NCBI GenBank assembly: GCA_045604805.1
Contig: JAZUOT010000019.1
Location: forward strand, 1 to 48,232
Direction: 5' to 3'
Origin: JAZUOT01 sp045604805
GTDB lineage: Bacteria; Bacillota; Clostridia; Oscillospirales; Acutalibacteraceae
Length of the DNA stretch: 48,232 nt
A program made the translations under genes and the position numbers. Below the pieces are notes generated by a model, which ran no database searches, had not been told where the DNA came from, and saw nothing but the letters and a program-made list of their open reading frames with translations. This document shows, in pieces, positions 17,001-23,945 of this stretch (position 1 is its first letter; each line of letters starts with the position of its first letter).

Positions 17001-18344
17001 GGTATTTTTGATTTCATTTGTGATATGGATAAAATCCTGCTTGGTGGTAAAAAAAAGAAGCGAATAGAATTTGAACTTGAAAGATTATTAGAATACACAC
17101 TAGAAGGAGATATCAAATCCGGTGAAAGCGCTTATGATATAGGTGAAAAAATTGGGCGTATGATGTTTAATTTTCGTGGGAAGGAATATTTGTTTGACTC
17201 AATTAATCGTTTAATTGATGAAAAAGTCAGAAACGGTAAAATTAAATTATTAGCTTTTGTGATTGGCATAGATGAATTTACCTCTAAGCTTTATGCTCGT
17301 CATAACAGTGGTGATGCTAGAGTAAAGGGAGAAATCTTAAGTTTATTTATACGTGAGGCAGGATACTGCTGTGAGTTTTTTAAAGATGAAACAAATTTGA
17401 ATGATGAAGCTTTTTGTCGGCGTTTGGGAGCAATATTTGAAAGATTCGGAAAGCTTACGGGTAAATATGCTTATAAGGCGCAATCTTTAATACTATCTGG
17501 CAAAAAAGACGAAGCAATTAAACAGCTGAAAGAAAAAAAAGATGATTGGATTGGTGGATCTTCTGATATAAAATTGTGGTTGTTTGATTGGGATAAAAAA
17601 TTAGAAAATTTTTATACTATGAAAAGCAATGTTGATTCCAAAATTGAAAAATTACAAAGTGTCAAAAACGATGAATTAGATAATTCTGTTGAAGAGCTAG
17701 CGGCAGAAATAGAAAAATTTGAAGCTGATTATGTAAAAAAAGATGATGATTCTTTCATTTGCCCAATCATTAAAACCATGGCAAATGAGGAATTTTCAAC
17801 GTGGGAAAAAGGAAATTACCTATCTCTTTGTGAGGCGTATTCCTTTAGAAAAGAGGTAAATAAAGCAAAAAAAAGTCTTGATGAGACATATGAAAAATTC
17901 GTAGAAAACAAAGAGTCAGTAAATGAAAAAGAAGTGGAAGAATTCTTCGAGTGTGAAAAAAGGTTTAATGAGTTTGATTGTAATCATTGTAGCGGTGAAA
18001 ACTTTGTAGAGAAATGTACCAACACTTTTGTCGACGATAGAAAAAAATCAGTCGAACAATTCACTGCAGAATGCAAGAATGGAAAAGGATATGAAATGCG
18101 ATATGAGGTAAACCAAACTTTTAGAACCCAAGAAATAGAAGCCGTACGCTCCAAATTGACAGAAGCGATAACATCTATTACTTTTTGGCGATTATTTGTA
18201 TACTTTATTACATTTCAATGGGGGTTTTGGCTCAATCAAAGGTCACAAAAGCGAATGCTTATAGGCCTCTGTCAACAGCTTAACGACAAAAATTTGGGTT
18301 TTGAAGATTTTCGAAAAATTCGATCACAGCATTATGATGTTTGA
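14031..18344 (+). CDS. Giant double-glycine-leader protein with proline-rich repeats and a C-terminal hydrophobic segment
   Basis: 1437 residues, starting at GTG 14031 after AAAGGGTGGTGATG. The N-terminus (1-68) is leader-like: IIECRDEIEFRNYLQSHGIS, then LELDRVVGG with the glycines at 67-68. It shares the ECRDE and V-V-G-G features with the C69 protein. Residues 141-308 are proline-rich repeats (QVLPRVEHLSKKE, RRPSVGVPVQGGSNHSG) with two PPxVPPRNRR motifs at 183-191 and 248-257. A short repeat AKGKVIPxI lies at 335-355. Residues 460-1375 are charged and mainly helical, with no family I recognise. A hydrophobic stretch lies near 1384-1401 (FWRLFVYFITFQWGFWL), close to the C-terminus. There is no Sec signal peptide. 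Function is unknown; an exported or surface-associated effector is one possibility, a structural protein another. Confidence 0.75.
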   Translation: MNRFFADDRLLSEIIECRDEIEFRNYLQSHGISFDDIDICDFQGVDNISRFPESNFVTMLELDRVVGGTGPKGPKKEHEVHENSGAQTPGNSVNSSKHDSVSTNLIGDSSLSGKMTGSFDDNVVVQDGQELPRDEKYPNAEVSAQGGLNHSGAEIKKTPQVLPSVKHLSKEEPKHNDVGADAPPPVPPRNRRPSVGVPVQGGSNHSGVETEKRPQVLPRVEHLSKKELNHNDVGADVQNHNGERTKEPPQVPPRNRRPSVGVTVQGGSNHSGAEIKKTPQVLPRVEHLSKKEPQVPHSDGRPSVGVPAPSNHNSGTSQGVAQTDGSRWQRFKNVAKGKVIPVIDGAKGKVIPAIGGALDKVGRTFRNLVSQSTQTGELKNDSNFSLSNSNGAGVRTEVPVRPASQTTSNLDDIYTTKKTGESIPPEGQYKKVDGNGKTVNQKRRNHHIAVIEDPEKEESEEKREREISVTAFLEALGKGEIDYKKIDDFNSFTDLQIRQITNISGKNVLSLIDKFGLQKIESNIFLKNLVITKARGSAECFLPELVSEVTLHDAYYALLCAHMVTPLDLMRKINSAYNSIAVGEIEGKISVYQGKSIIIRLKEFVQKVENERCNYKELSELIQEYPKLEKWLLPGIGDENLSCLFPELEFFFEATKNCLPFLLDEEKKEKPAVLNSEETKKIYDCFFRRTGEDSFTDKGRFTDKVSTSEKVIELKKFLTSQLVKDLNSDIEENNYTINMDGLSEVLYDFSWIIPQTCNPEDYSKLKDNIKNKFLCFALEHVIIYNELEYAFTPCLNKDLPVCKFFKLIYGKRFEEEFPNLSKYVTEREKELNRINEFFRDSDITGIMEKYSDTVRWRVCITTQGVDADDFGEVERLYNDRDVIKKFRELNTTTYIESIENEKNLKNAIAKRLGYKDAESVSEGDKEKFSEIEKSCEKVALFNVILRKCMKPVRDIILSQRNESILNAARAILVNRVLEENDNNTDKASALGIFDFICDMDKILLGGKKKKRIEFELERLLEYTLEGDIKSGESAYDIGEKIGRMMFNFRGKEYLFDSINRLIDEKVRNGKIKLLAFVIGIDEFTSKLYARHNSGDARVKGEILSLFIREAGYCCEFFKDETNLNDEAFCRRLGAIFERFGKLTGKYAYKAQSLILSGKKDEAIKQLKEKKDDWIGGSSDIKLWLFDWDKKLENFYTMKSNVDSKIEKLQSVKNDELDNSVEELAAEIEKFEADYVKKDDDSFICPIIKTMANEEFSTWEKGNYLSLCEAYSFRKEVNKAKKSLDETYEKFVENKESVNEKEVEEFFECEKRFNEFDCNHCSGENFVEKCTNTFVDDRKKSVEQFTAECKNGKGYEMRYEVNQTFRTQEIEAVRSKLTEAITSITFWRLFVYFITFQWGFWLNQRSQKRMLIGLCQQLNDKNLGFEDFRKIRSQHYDV
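14451..14954 (+). repeat. Proline-rich coding repeats with near-identical DNA copies
   Basis: A unit of about 40-60 codons, containing GGSNHSGAE, PQVLPRVEHLSKKE and RRPSVGV, occurs three times with insertions and deletions. Stretches around 14465-14520 and 14827-14882 are almost identical, and the PPRNRRPSVGV block also occurs twice. This points to recent unequal duplication. Confidence 0.85.
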
Positions 18345-18411
18345 AACAAACGTCTATAGAAAGACGAAAATTTATCTTTAATACTTTTGTCAGAATTTTA
18401 GATCTACCCTA

Positions 18412-18440
18412 TTGTAATTTATTGCTTGTTGTGATATTCT
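18412..18440 (+). promoter_or_regulatory. Likely promoter of rpsT
   Basis: TTGTAA (18412-18417) and TATTCT (18435-18440) are separated by exactly 17 nt, and TG precedes the -10 (extended -10). The ribosome site follows about 12 nt later. Confidence 0.5.
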
Positions 18441-18468
18441 TTAAACTAAAAGAGAGGGGATGAATTAC

Positions 18469-18726
18469 GTGGCAAATATCAAATCTGCTAAAAAACGTAT
18501 CTTGACTAATGCAAAGAGAACTTTTAGAAATAAGGCTATAAATTCCGATTTGAAAACTGTAATTAAAAAGGCTAATTTGGCTATAAGTGAAAAGTCTAAC
18601 AATAAGGCTGAAGCTGTAAAGCTCGCAGTTAAGAAAATCGATATGGCCGCTACAAAAGGTGTCTTGAGCAAAAATACTGCTTCTAGAAAAAAATCTTCTT
18701 TAATGCGCCGTTGTGCAGAGTCTTAA
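18469..18726 (+). CDS. rpsT: 30S ribosomal protein S20
   Basis: 85 residues in the frame starting at GTG 18469 (MANIKSAKKRILTNAKR). It is lysine/arginine-rich and three-helical, ending in the typical SSLMRRCAES region. S20 binds 16S rRNA early in small-subunit assembly. An upstream in-frame ATG at 18460 directly abuts GAGAGGGG and leaves no spacing, whereas GTG 18469 sits 9 nt after that site and gives the canonical N-terminus, so I chose the GTG. A small membrane-protein gene follows 45 nt downstream. Confidence 0.95.
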   Translation: MANIKSAKKRILTNAKRTFRNKAINSDLKTVIKKANLAISEKSNNKAEAVKLAVKKIDMAATKGVLSKNTASRKKSSLMRRCAES

Positions 18727-18771
18727 AAAATCTAGTCTTTTGTTTGTATAATGTCGTAAAGGGGAAATTTT

Positions 18772-18924
18772 ATGAGAAAGAATAGCTCAATCGTTGCTAT
18801 TGTTACTTTGATTTCTATTGTGGCTTCAGTGGTCGCTACTTTTACTGCTCTGTATATTTATAATGAGAAAAAAAGGCGAGAAGATGAGGAATTAGAGCGT
18901 TACCTCGACAATTCAATTCTATAG
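18772..18924 (+). CDS. 50-residue single-pass membrane protein
   Basis: It starts at ATG 18772 after AAAGGGGAAATTTT, a good ribosome site. The protein is MRKNSS, a hydrophobic helix (about residues 7-30) and a highly charged tail YNEKKRREDEELERYLDNSI. The N-in/C-out or reverse orientation cannot be decided. I recall small proteins of this shape in related Clostridia, but no function. It lies 45 nt after rpsT and before tRNA-Ser, probably cotranscribed with rpsT. The start, ribosome site and hydrophobic-charged pattern make it a likely real gene. Confidence 0.7.
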   Translation: MRKNSSIVAIVTLISIVASVVATFTALYIYNEKKRREDEELERYLDNSIL

Positions 18925-18971
18925 TGTTTTCCACAATGATGGCAATGTATTTATCTTTGCCATTTATACCC

Positions 18972-19064
18972 GGAGAGCTGTCCGAGCTGGCCGAAGGAGC
19001 ACGATTGGAAATCGTGTAAACCGTTAAAGCGGTTTCGAGGGTTCAAATCCCTCGCTCTCCGCCA
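18972..19064 (+). tRNA. tRNA-Ser (anticodon GGA)
   Basis: The acceptor stem GGAGAGC (18972-18978) pairs with GCTCTCC (19054-19060). The anticodon loop TTGGAAA gives GGA, reading UCC/UCU. A long variable arm (AACCGTTAAAGCGGTT) is typical of class II tRNA-Ser, the T-loop is GGTTCAAATCC, and the discriminator G and CCA are encoded. The length is 93 nt. Confidence 0.96.
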
Positions 19065-19130
19065 TGATGACTGTTGTCTTTGGTGGGCAATGGCATTTTT
19101 TATTGTTTCCATATATAGGGAGATGTTACT

Positions 19131-19376
19131 ATGACGGATTTATTCGAAAAGAACTTAACTTTGGAGCAGTTAGATGCTGTGTCAGGAGGAATGAAGCGCT
19201 GCAAATGCTCCGAACGCGCTTATGATCGTAGTTCCCAACAAAATAACCAAGGTAATGGGCAGAATGGTGCTGCTAATCAAGCTAAAAACGTCGGCACACC
19301 AACGCATGGCAGAATTGGAGAAAACACCGTTCAGACAATGATGTTAAATTACGATGGTGGCGGGGCGCGCATTTAA
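19131..19376 (+). CDS. Double-glycine leader peptide precursor (81 aa), candidate peptide or RiPP-like product
   Basis: It starts at ATG 19131 after AGGGAGA. Residues 1-20 (MTDLFEKNLTLEQLDAVSGG) form a compact leader ending L-x-x-L-x-x-V-S-G-G; cleavage after Gly20 would release a 61-residue product starting MKRCKC. That product is rich in Asn, Gln and Gly, with two Cys (24 and 26) and a GGGARI end. The leader end resembles those of the larger proteins in this window, but it lacks their ECRD region. No peptidase-transporter, cyclase or dehydratase gene is adjacent. It lies 66 nt downstream of tRNA-Ser and has its own terminator. It could be a bacteriocin-like or signalling peptide; modification cannot be inferred. 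Confidence 0.65.
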   Translation: MTDLFEKNLTLEQLDAVSGGMKRCKCSERAYDRSSQQNNQGNGQNGAANQAKNVGTPTHGRIGENTVQTMMLNYDGGGARI

Positions 19377-19411
19377 ACTGTGTTCGCACATCACTTAAAA
19401 TAAATATTTTC

Positions 19412-19447
19412 AAATCACACGGCGTGTTTCGTTCGTGTGATTTTTTC
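19412..19447 (+). terminator. Terminator after the leader peptide gene
   Basis: A 10-bp stem (19412-19421 with 19434-19443, AAATCACACG and its complement) is followed by a run of T, 36 nt after the peptide's stop codon. Confidence 0.8.
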
Positions 19448-19452
19448 GTATG

Positions 19453-19662
19453 ACGGGCATGCCGTTAGTCTGTGGAGAAAGTCAACAAGGGGCGTAGTTA
19501 CCGACGAACCCACAAATCGACTCCCAAGGTTTACACCGTGAGGTGTGGGCGAGAAGAAGGGATAGCAAAATTGTAGCCTGACGAACAGAAACCTGATATG
19601 AGGCAAGCATGGCGGATAAGCTAGCAAAGGACAGTGAAGTCCAAAAGGTAACCGTAACCATA
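19453..19662 (+). ncRNA. Structured RNA-like stretch, possibly a group II intron domain I fragment
   Basis: This 210-bp segment is more GC-rich than its surroundings. It contains nested hairpins: ACACC-GTGA-GGTGT (19533-19546, a GNRA tetraloop) inside CTCCC/GGGCGAG pairing, CCT...AGG around 19577-19604, and GGAC...GTCC around 19629-19642, followed by AAAAGGTAACCGTAACC. From memory the order and wording resemble domain I of bacterial group II introns. No reverse transcriptase or domain V is seen, so it would be a fragment. It precedes ileS but lacks the conserved T-box antiterminator sequence. Confidence 0.45.
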
Positions 19663-19678
19663 TATATAACAAATAATA

Positions 19679-19707
19679 TTGCTGTCCTGAAAGTCAAATG
19701 CTATAAT
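19679..19707 (+). promoter_or_regulatory. Likely promoter of ileS-lspA-rpe
   Basis: TTGCTG (19679-19684) and a perfect TATAAT (19702-19707) are 17 nt apart, with TG one base before the -10. Transcription would start about 32 nt before ileS. Confidence 0.6.
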
Positions 19708-19745
19708 TCTTAATTAGCGTTGCAGCTGAAAGGAAGGACTGAAAA

Positions 19746-22544
19746 ATGCCTCAGGACTATAATAAAACATTAAATTTACCAAAAACTGATTTTCCTATGC
19801 GAGCTAATCTCCCGATTTCCGAGCAGGAGAGACTTGATTCATGGCGTTCTGACAAAGTATATGAAAATCTAATGAAATACAACGACAGTAAACCTTTATA
19901 TGTACTTCACGATGGACCTCCTTATGCTAATGGTGATATACATTTAGGTACTGCGCTGAATAAGATTTTAAAAGATTTTGTTGTTCGCTATAAGAATATG
20001 TCTGGATTCAAGGCTCCATTTGTTCCAGGATGGGATACGCATGGTTTGCCTACAGAGCTAAAGGCTCGCAAGAAAGCTGGAATAAAAAGTTCTGCAGAGA
20101 TTTCTGAATTAGAACTTCGAAAAATGTGCAGGGAATTTGCTCTTTCATATATAGATAATCAGCGTGAGCAGTTTATACGTTTAGGTGGAATAGCTCAGTG
20201 GGATGAACCTTACATAACATTAATCAAGGAATTTGAAGCCAGGCAGATAGAAGTTTTTGCTCAAATGGCTTGCAAAGGATATATATATAAGGGTTTAAAA
20301 CCTGTTTACTGGTGTACTGAGTGCAAAACAGCTCTTGCCGAGGCGGAGATAGAATATGCACAAGATCCGTGTAAATCTATATATGTAAAGTTTAAGTTGA
20401 GCGATGATAATTCTAAATTCAGAGATTTAGGTATCAACTTAAACAACACATATTTTGTAATATGGACTACTACAACCTGGACTTTACCGGGCAATGTTGC
20501 GATATGTCTAGGACCTAAATTCCGCTACTCACTTATTGAATGCGATGGTGAGTATTTAGTGCTGGCGACGGATTTAATTGAGAGCACCTTGAAAGCTGCT
20601 GGAAAAGAAGAATACAAGGAAATCGCTACATTTTCTGGTAAAGAACTAGAATTCATGAAAGTTAAACATCCTTTCCTAAATAGGGAATCTATGCTTATAG
20701 TCGGAGATCATGTAACATTAGAAAGTGGTACAGGCTGTGTTCATACAGCTCCAGGGCATGGTCTTGAAGACTTTGATGTTTGCCAGAATTACAAAGAACT
20801 GCCTATAGTTGTGCCTGTAGATGCTGCAGGAAATTTAACCGAAGATGCAGGACAATTTGCTGGCCTGAGTACAGAAGAAGCAAACAAAGAAATTTTAGAA
20901 TACTTACAAAATAATAATTATCTATTTGCAACACAAGATGTTGTTCACCAATATCCGCACTGTTGGAGATGTAAAAAACCCGTACTTTTCCGTGCAACAG
21001 AACAGTGGTTCTGTTCTGTTGATGAAATAAAAGAGCAAGCGATAAATGAAATAAAATCTGTAAACTGGATTCCAGCCTGGGGTGAAGAAAGAATAACTTC
21101 CATGGTTCGCGATAGAAAAGATTGGTGTATCTCCAGACAGCGCAAATGGGGTGTACCTATACCTATTTTCTTCTGTGAAAAATGCGGGGAAGCTCTTATT
21201 GATTATGACGCAATGATGAACGTAGCCAATGTATTTAGAGAAAAGGGATCAAATGCTTGGTATGAATTGAGTGCCAAAGAGCTGTTACCAGCTGATATCA
21301 AGTGCAAAAAATGCGGCCATGACGAATTCAAAAAAGAAAAAGATATAATGGACGTTTGGTTCGATTCAGGAGTATCTCATACTGCAGTTTTAGAACAGAG
21401 AGAGAACCTGGCATGGCCTGCTGATTTATATCTTGAAGGAGGAGACCAATACAGAGGTTGGTTCCAATCTTCTTTACTTACGGCTGTTGCAACAAAAGGT
21501 AAAGCCCCATACAAAACTGTTGTTACTCATGGTATGGTTGTGGATGGCCAGGGCAAAAAGATGAGTAAGTCATCTGGCAACGGAATTTCTCCTTCTGAAA
21601 TAATACAGAAATATGGTGCAGATATCTTAAGATTGTGGGTTGCTTCCTCTGATTATCATGCTGATATTAGAATATCTAATGATATTTTAAAACAGCTAAC
21701 AGAATCCTATAGAAAGATAAGAAATACTGCTAGGTTTATCTTGGGAAATCTATACGATTTTGATCCTGAGCGCGATGAAATTTGTGAGAGTGAATTTTCA
21801 GAGATAGACAGATGGGCTATGTGCAAACTTTGTGAATTGGAGCAGAAAGTTATTTCTGCATACGATAAATTTGAGTTTCATCAAGTATATCACGCTGTAC
21901 ATAATTTCTGTGTGGTGGATATGAGTAATTTCTATCTTGATGTACTGAAGGACAGACTTTATGTGGAAAAGGCTGACAGCACTAAACGTCGTGCTGCCCA
22001 GACAGTTATGTATAGAATATTAGATTCTCTTGTTAGAATGATATCCCCTATACTTGCTTATACTTCAGATGAAATCTGGCAGTTTATGCCTCATAAGAGC
22101 TCAGATAATAAGCTAAATGTCGTTTATAATTCCATTAGTAAGAGCAGTTTTACAAGTACCTCTGAGGACTTTATGAACAAGTGGGAAGTTTTCCATAAAC
22201 TCAGAAATGACGTTCAAAAAGCTTTAGAAACAGCCAGAAAAGAAAAAATCATCGGAAAAGCACTAGAAGCAAGTGTTGAGCTTTTCTGTGATGATGCATT
22301 ATATGAGCTAGTAAAAGACAACGAAGAAACACTCAAAACTATTTTCATAGTTTCAGAAGTGAAAATAAATAAAGGCAAATCTGAGTCAGCGTTTAAAGGT
22401 GAAAGTTTGAGAGATCTATCTATCAATGTAACTGTCGCGTCGGGGCAAAAATGCGAACGTTGTTGGAGTCATAGTCAAAGTGTTGGAGAAAACTTAGAAC
22501 ACCCCACACTTTGCGATAGATGTGCCAAAATAATTAGTGAATAG
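19746..22544 (+). CDS. ileS: Isoleucyl-tRNA synthetase
   Basis: 932 residues, the typical bacterial length. The class I HIGH-type motif is PYANGDIHLGTALNK (about 54-68), the editing (CP1) domain includes TTTWTLPGNVAI, and the KMSKS motif lies in GQGKKMSKSSGNG around residue 605. A C-terminal zinc knuckle has CERC (903-906) and LCDRCAK near 927. The enzyme charges tRNA-Ile and proofreads valine. ATG 19746 follows GAAAGGAAGG. No T-box element is visible upstream, unusual for a Firmicutes ileS. The 3' end overlaps the ribosome site of lspA. Confidence 0.97.
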   Translation: MPQDYNKTLNLPKTDFPMRANLPISEQERLDSWRSDKVYENLMKYNDSKPLYVLHDGPPYANGDIHLGTALNKILKDFVVRYKNMSGFKAPFVPGWDTHGLPTELKARKKAGIKSSAEISELELRKMCREFALSYIDNQREQFIRLGGIAQWDEPYITLIKEFEARQIEVFAQMACKGYIYKGLKPVYWCTECKTALAEAEIEYAQDPCKSIYVKFKLSDDNSKFRDLGINLNNTYFVIWTTTTWTLPGNVAICLGPKFRYSLIECDGEYLVLATDLIESTLKAAGKEEYKEIATFSGKELEFMKVKHPFLNRESMLIVGDHVTLESGTGCVHTAPGHGLEDFDVCQNYKELPIVVPVDAAGNLTEDAGQFAGLSTEEANKEILEYLQNNNYLFATQDVVHQYPHCWRCKKPVLFRATEQWFCSVDEIKEQAINEIKSVNWIPAWGEERITSMVRDRKDWCISRQRKWGVPIPIFFCEKCGEALIDYDAMMNVANVFREKGSNAWYELSAKELLPADIKCKKCGHDEFKKEKDIMDVWFDSGVSHTAVLEQRENLAWPADLYLEGGDQYRGWFQSSLLTAVATKGKAPYKTVVTHGMVVDGQGKKMSKSSGNGISPSEIIQKYGADILRLWVASSDYHADIRISNDILKQLTESYRKIRNTARFILGNLYDFDPERDEICESEFSEIDRWAMCKLCELEQKVISAYDKFEFHQVYHAVHNFCVVDMSNFYLDVLKDRLYVEKADSTKRRAAQTVMYRILDSLVRMISPILAYTSDEIWQFMPHKSSDNKLNVVYNSISKSSFTSTSEDFMNKWEVFHKLRNDVQKALETARKEKIIGKALEASVELFCDDALYELVKDNEETLKTIFIVSEVKINKGKSESAFKGESLRDLSINVTVASGQKCERCWSHSQSVGENLEHPTLCDRCAKIISE

Positions 22545-22557
22545 GAGTTGTTGGATT

Positions 22558-23007
22558 TTGATTTTTTTGATTGGTTTATCTTCGGTATTCATTATCTTTT
22601 TAGACCAATTTATAAAAATCATGATATCTAATAATTTAGCTCAAGGTAGTTTTATAAATATTGCAGATTCTCTACTAAGTTTTACTTATGTAGAAAATAC
22701 CGGCATTGCTTTCGGTTTGTTTTGCGACAGGCAGATAATTTTTATTTGCTTGTCTATTTTTATTATTTCTGTACTTACATTTATTTTTCTTAAAACAAAA
22801 AATAGTCCTTTGTTTCTTGTTGCCTATCCTCTAATTACAGGTGGGGCTGTCAGTAATATTATTGACAGACTTATACGAGGATATGTTATAGATTATATTC
22901 AGCTTAGTTTTTTTCCACCTGTTTTTAATTTGGCAGACTGTTGTATAACGATAGGTACGTTATTTTTTATGATTCATATATTATTTAGCAAGGAGAAAAT
23001 ATGTTAG
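22558..23007 (+). CDS. lspA: Lipoprotein signal peptidase II
   Basis: 149 residues with four hydrophobic segments. Catalytic-region motifs of family A8 are present: VENTGIAFGLF, GGAVSNIIDRLIRGYVIDYI (first Asp in the N-x-x-D-R box) and FNLADCCI (second Asp). The enzyme cleaves diacylglyceryl-modified prolipoproteins at the membrane. I place the start at TTG 22558, 10 nt after AGGAG (22543-22547), giving MIFLIGLSS. A GTG at 22537 lies within ileS and has no ribosome site. The stop overlaps the rpe start by 7 nt. Confidence 0.93.
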   Translation: MIFLIGLSSVFIIFLDQFIKIMISNNLAQGSFINIADSLLSFTYVENTGIAFGLFCDRQIIFICLSIFIISVLTFIFLKTKNSPLFLVAYPLITGGAVSNIIDRLIRGYVIDYIQLSFFPPVFNLADCCITIGTLFFMIHILFSKEKIC

Positions 23008-23651
23008 TTGCTCCATCTATGTTGGCTTGTGATTTTTTAGAAATAAAAAATGAAATAGTTAAAGTTTGCTCTGCAGGGGCAGATATGCTGCATTTAGATG
23101 TCATGGACGGTCACTTTGTACCGAATATATCATTTGGTCCTGCAGTTATAAAAGCTATGCGCCCTGTTTCTGATATTTTTTTTGATGTGCATCTTATGAT
23201 ATCAGATCCTCTGAGATATATCGAAGACTATAAAAATGCAGGGGCAGATAATATCACTTTCCATGTTGAATCTGATAGTGATATCTCTAAAACTATTGAA
23301 AAAATCTCTTCTTTCGGTTTGAATGCTAGTTTGGCTGTGAAACCTAACACCCCTATAGAAACAGTTTTTCCTTACCTAGATAAACTTTATATGGTTCTTG
23401 TCATGACTGTTGAACCAGGTTTCGGTGGCCAAAGTTTTATGCCAGATATGCTCGAAAAAGTTAAAACTATAAAAAAATATATGTCTAAAGAAAAACTAGA
23501 TACATTAGTGCAAATAGACGGTGGTGTTAACCCCCATACCGCTAAACTAGCAAATGAAGCCGGTGTGGATGTCTGTGTCGCAGGTACTAGTGTATTTAAG
23601 GCTGAAAATGTTAAAGAAAGTATAGGGGCTATTAAAGTGTTACCAGAATAA
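23001..23651 (+). CDS. rpe: Ribulose-phosphate 3-epimerase
   Basis: 216 residues with a complete TIM-barrel pattern. It starts MLVAPSMLACDFLEIKNEI, with metal ligands in MLHLDVMDGHFVPNISFGP and VHLMISDP, TVEPGFGGQSFMPDMLEKV for phosphate/loop closure, and VQIDGGVNPHTA with the second catalytic Asp. It interconverts ribulose 5-phosphate and xylulose 5-phosphate in the pentose phosphate pathway. ATG 23001 follows AAGGAGA and overlaps the end of lspA, so it is translationally coupled. It is the last gene of the ileS operon. Confidence 0.97.
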   Translation: MLVAPSMLACDFLEIKNEIVKVCSAGADMLHLDVMDGHFVPNISFGPAVIKAMRPVSDIFFDVHLMISDPLRYIEDYKNAGADNITFHVESDSDISKTIEKISSFGLNASLAVKPNTPIETVFPYLDKLYMVLVMTVEPGFGGQSFMPDMLEKVKTIKKYMSKEKLDTLVQIDGGVNPHTAKLANEAGVDVCVAGTSVFKAENVKESIGAIKVLPE

Positions 23652-23880
23652 ACTAATGCGGTACACCAATTTGTGTAGAAAATTCCAAATTTTGAGTAAA
23701 TCTCCCAGATGAGATGTAGAATAGAAGCAATATATAGTACAATTCATAAATGTTCACTTCTAGAGACTGCCAGAATAAAATAAAGAAATAGCCAAAACAC
23801 CTAAAAGGGGTAGAATTCCCAAAAATTCTGATACAAGAAGAATGCAAAAAGAAAAAATAACGACGATAATTCGGTATGAG

Positions 23881-23909
23881 TTGAAAAAAAGTACCAAATT
23901 TAATATAAT
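23881..23909 (+). promoter_or_regulatory. Strong promoter of the miaB-ylbF-mutS-mutL-miaA operon
   Basis: TTGAAA (23881-23886), 17 nt, then perfect TATAAT (23904-23909). Transcription would begin near 23916, which excludes the GTG at 23916 as the miaB start. The 23652-23880 stretch before it shows no gene. Confidence 0.75.
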
Positions 23910-23945
23910 CACACAGTGAAAGTGGTTATGTGGGGGCGTTTTTTT

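Noticed and set aside
18351..18366. Short hairpin after the giant gene as terminator
   Set aside because: The stem is only 5 bp and is followed by AAAATTTATC, not a T-run; too weak to call.
19453..19745. T-box riboswitch before ileS
   Set aside because: The conserved antiterminator/T-box sequence is absent and a promoter with perfect TATAAT lies downstream of the structured block.
22214..22426. Minus-strand frame opposite the 3' end of ileS
   Set aside because: Shadow of a strongly conserved gene with no start signal.
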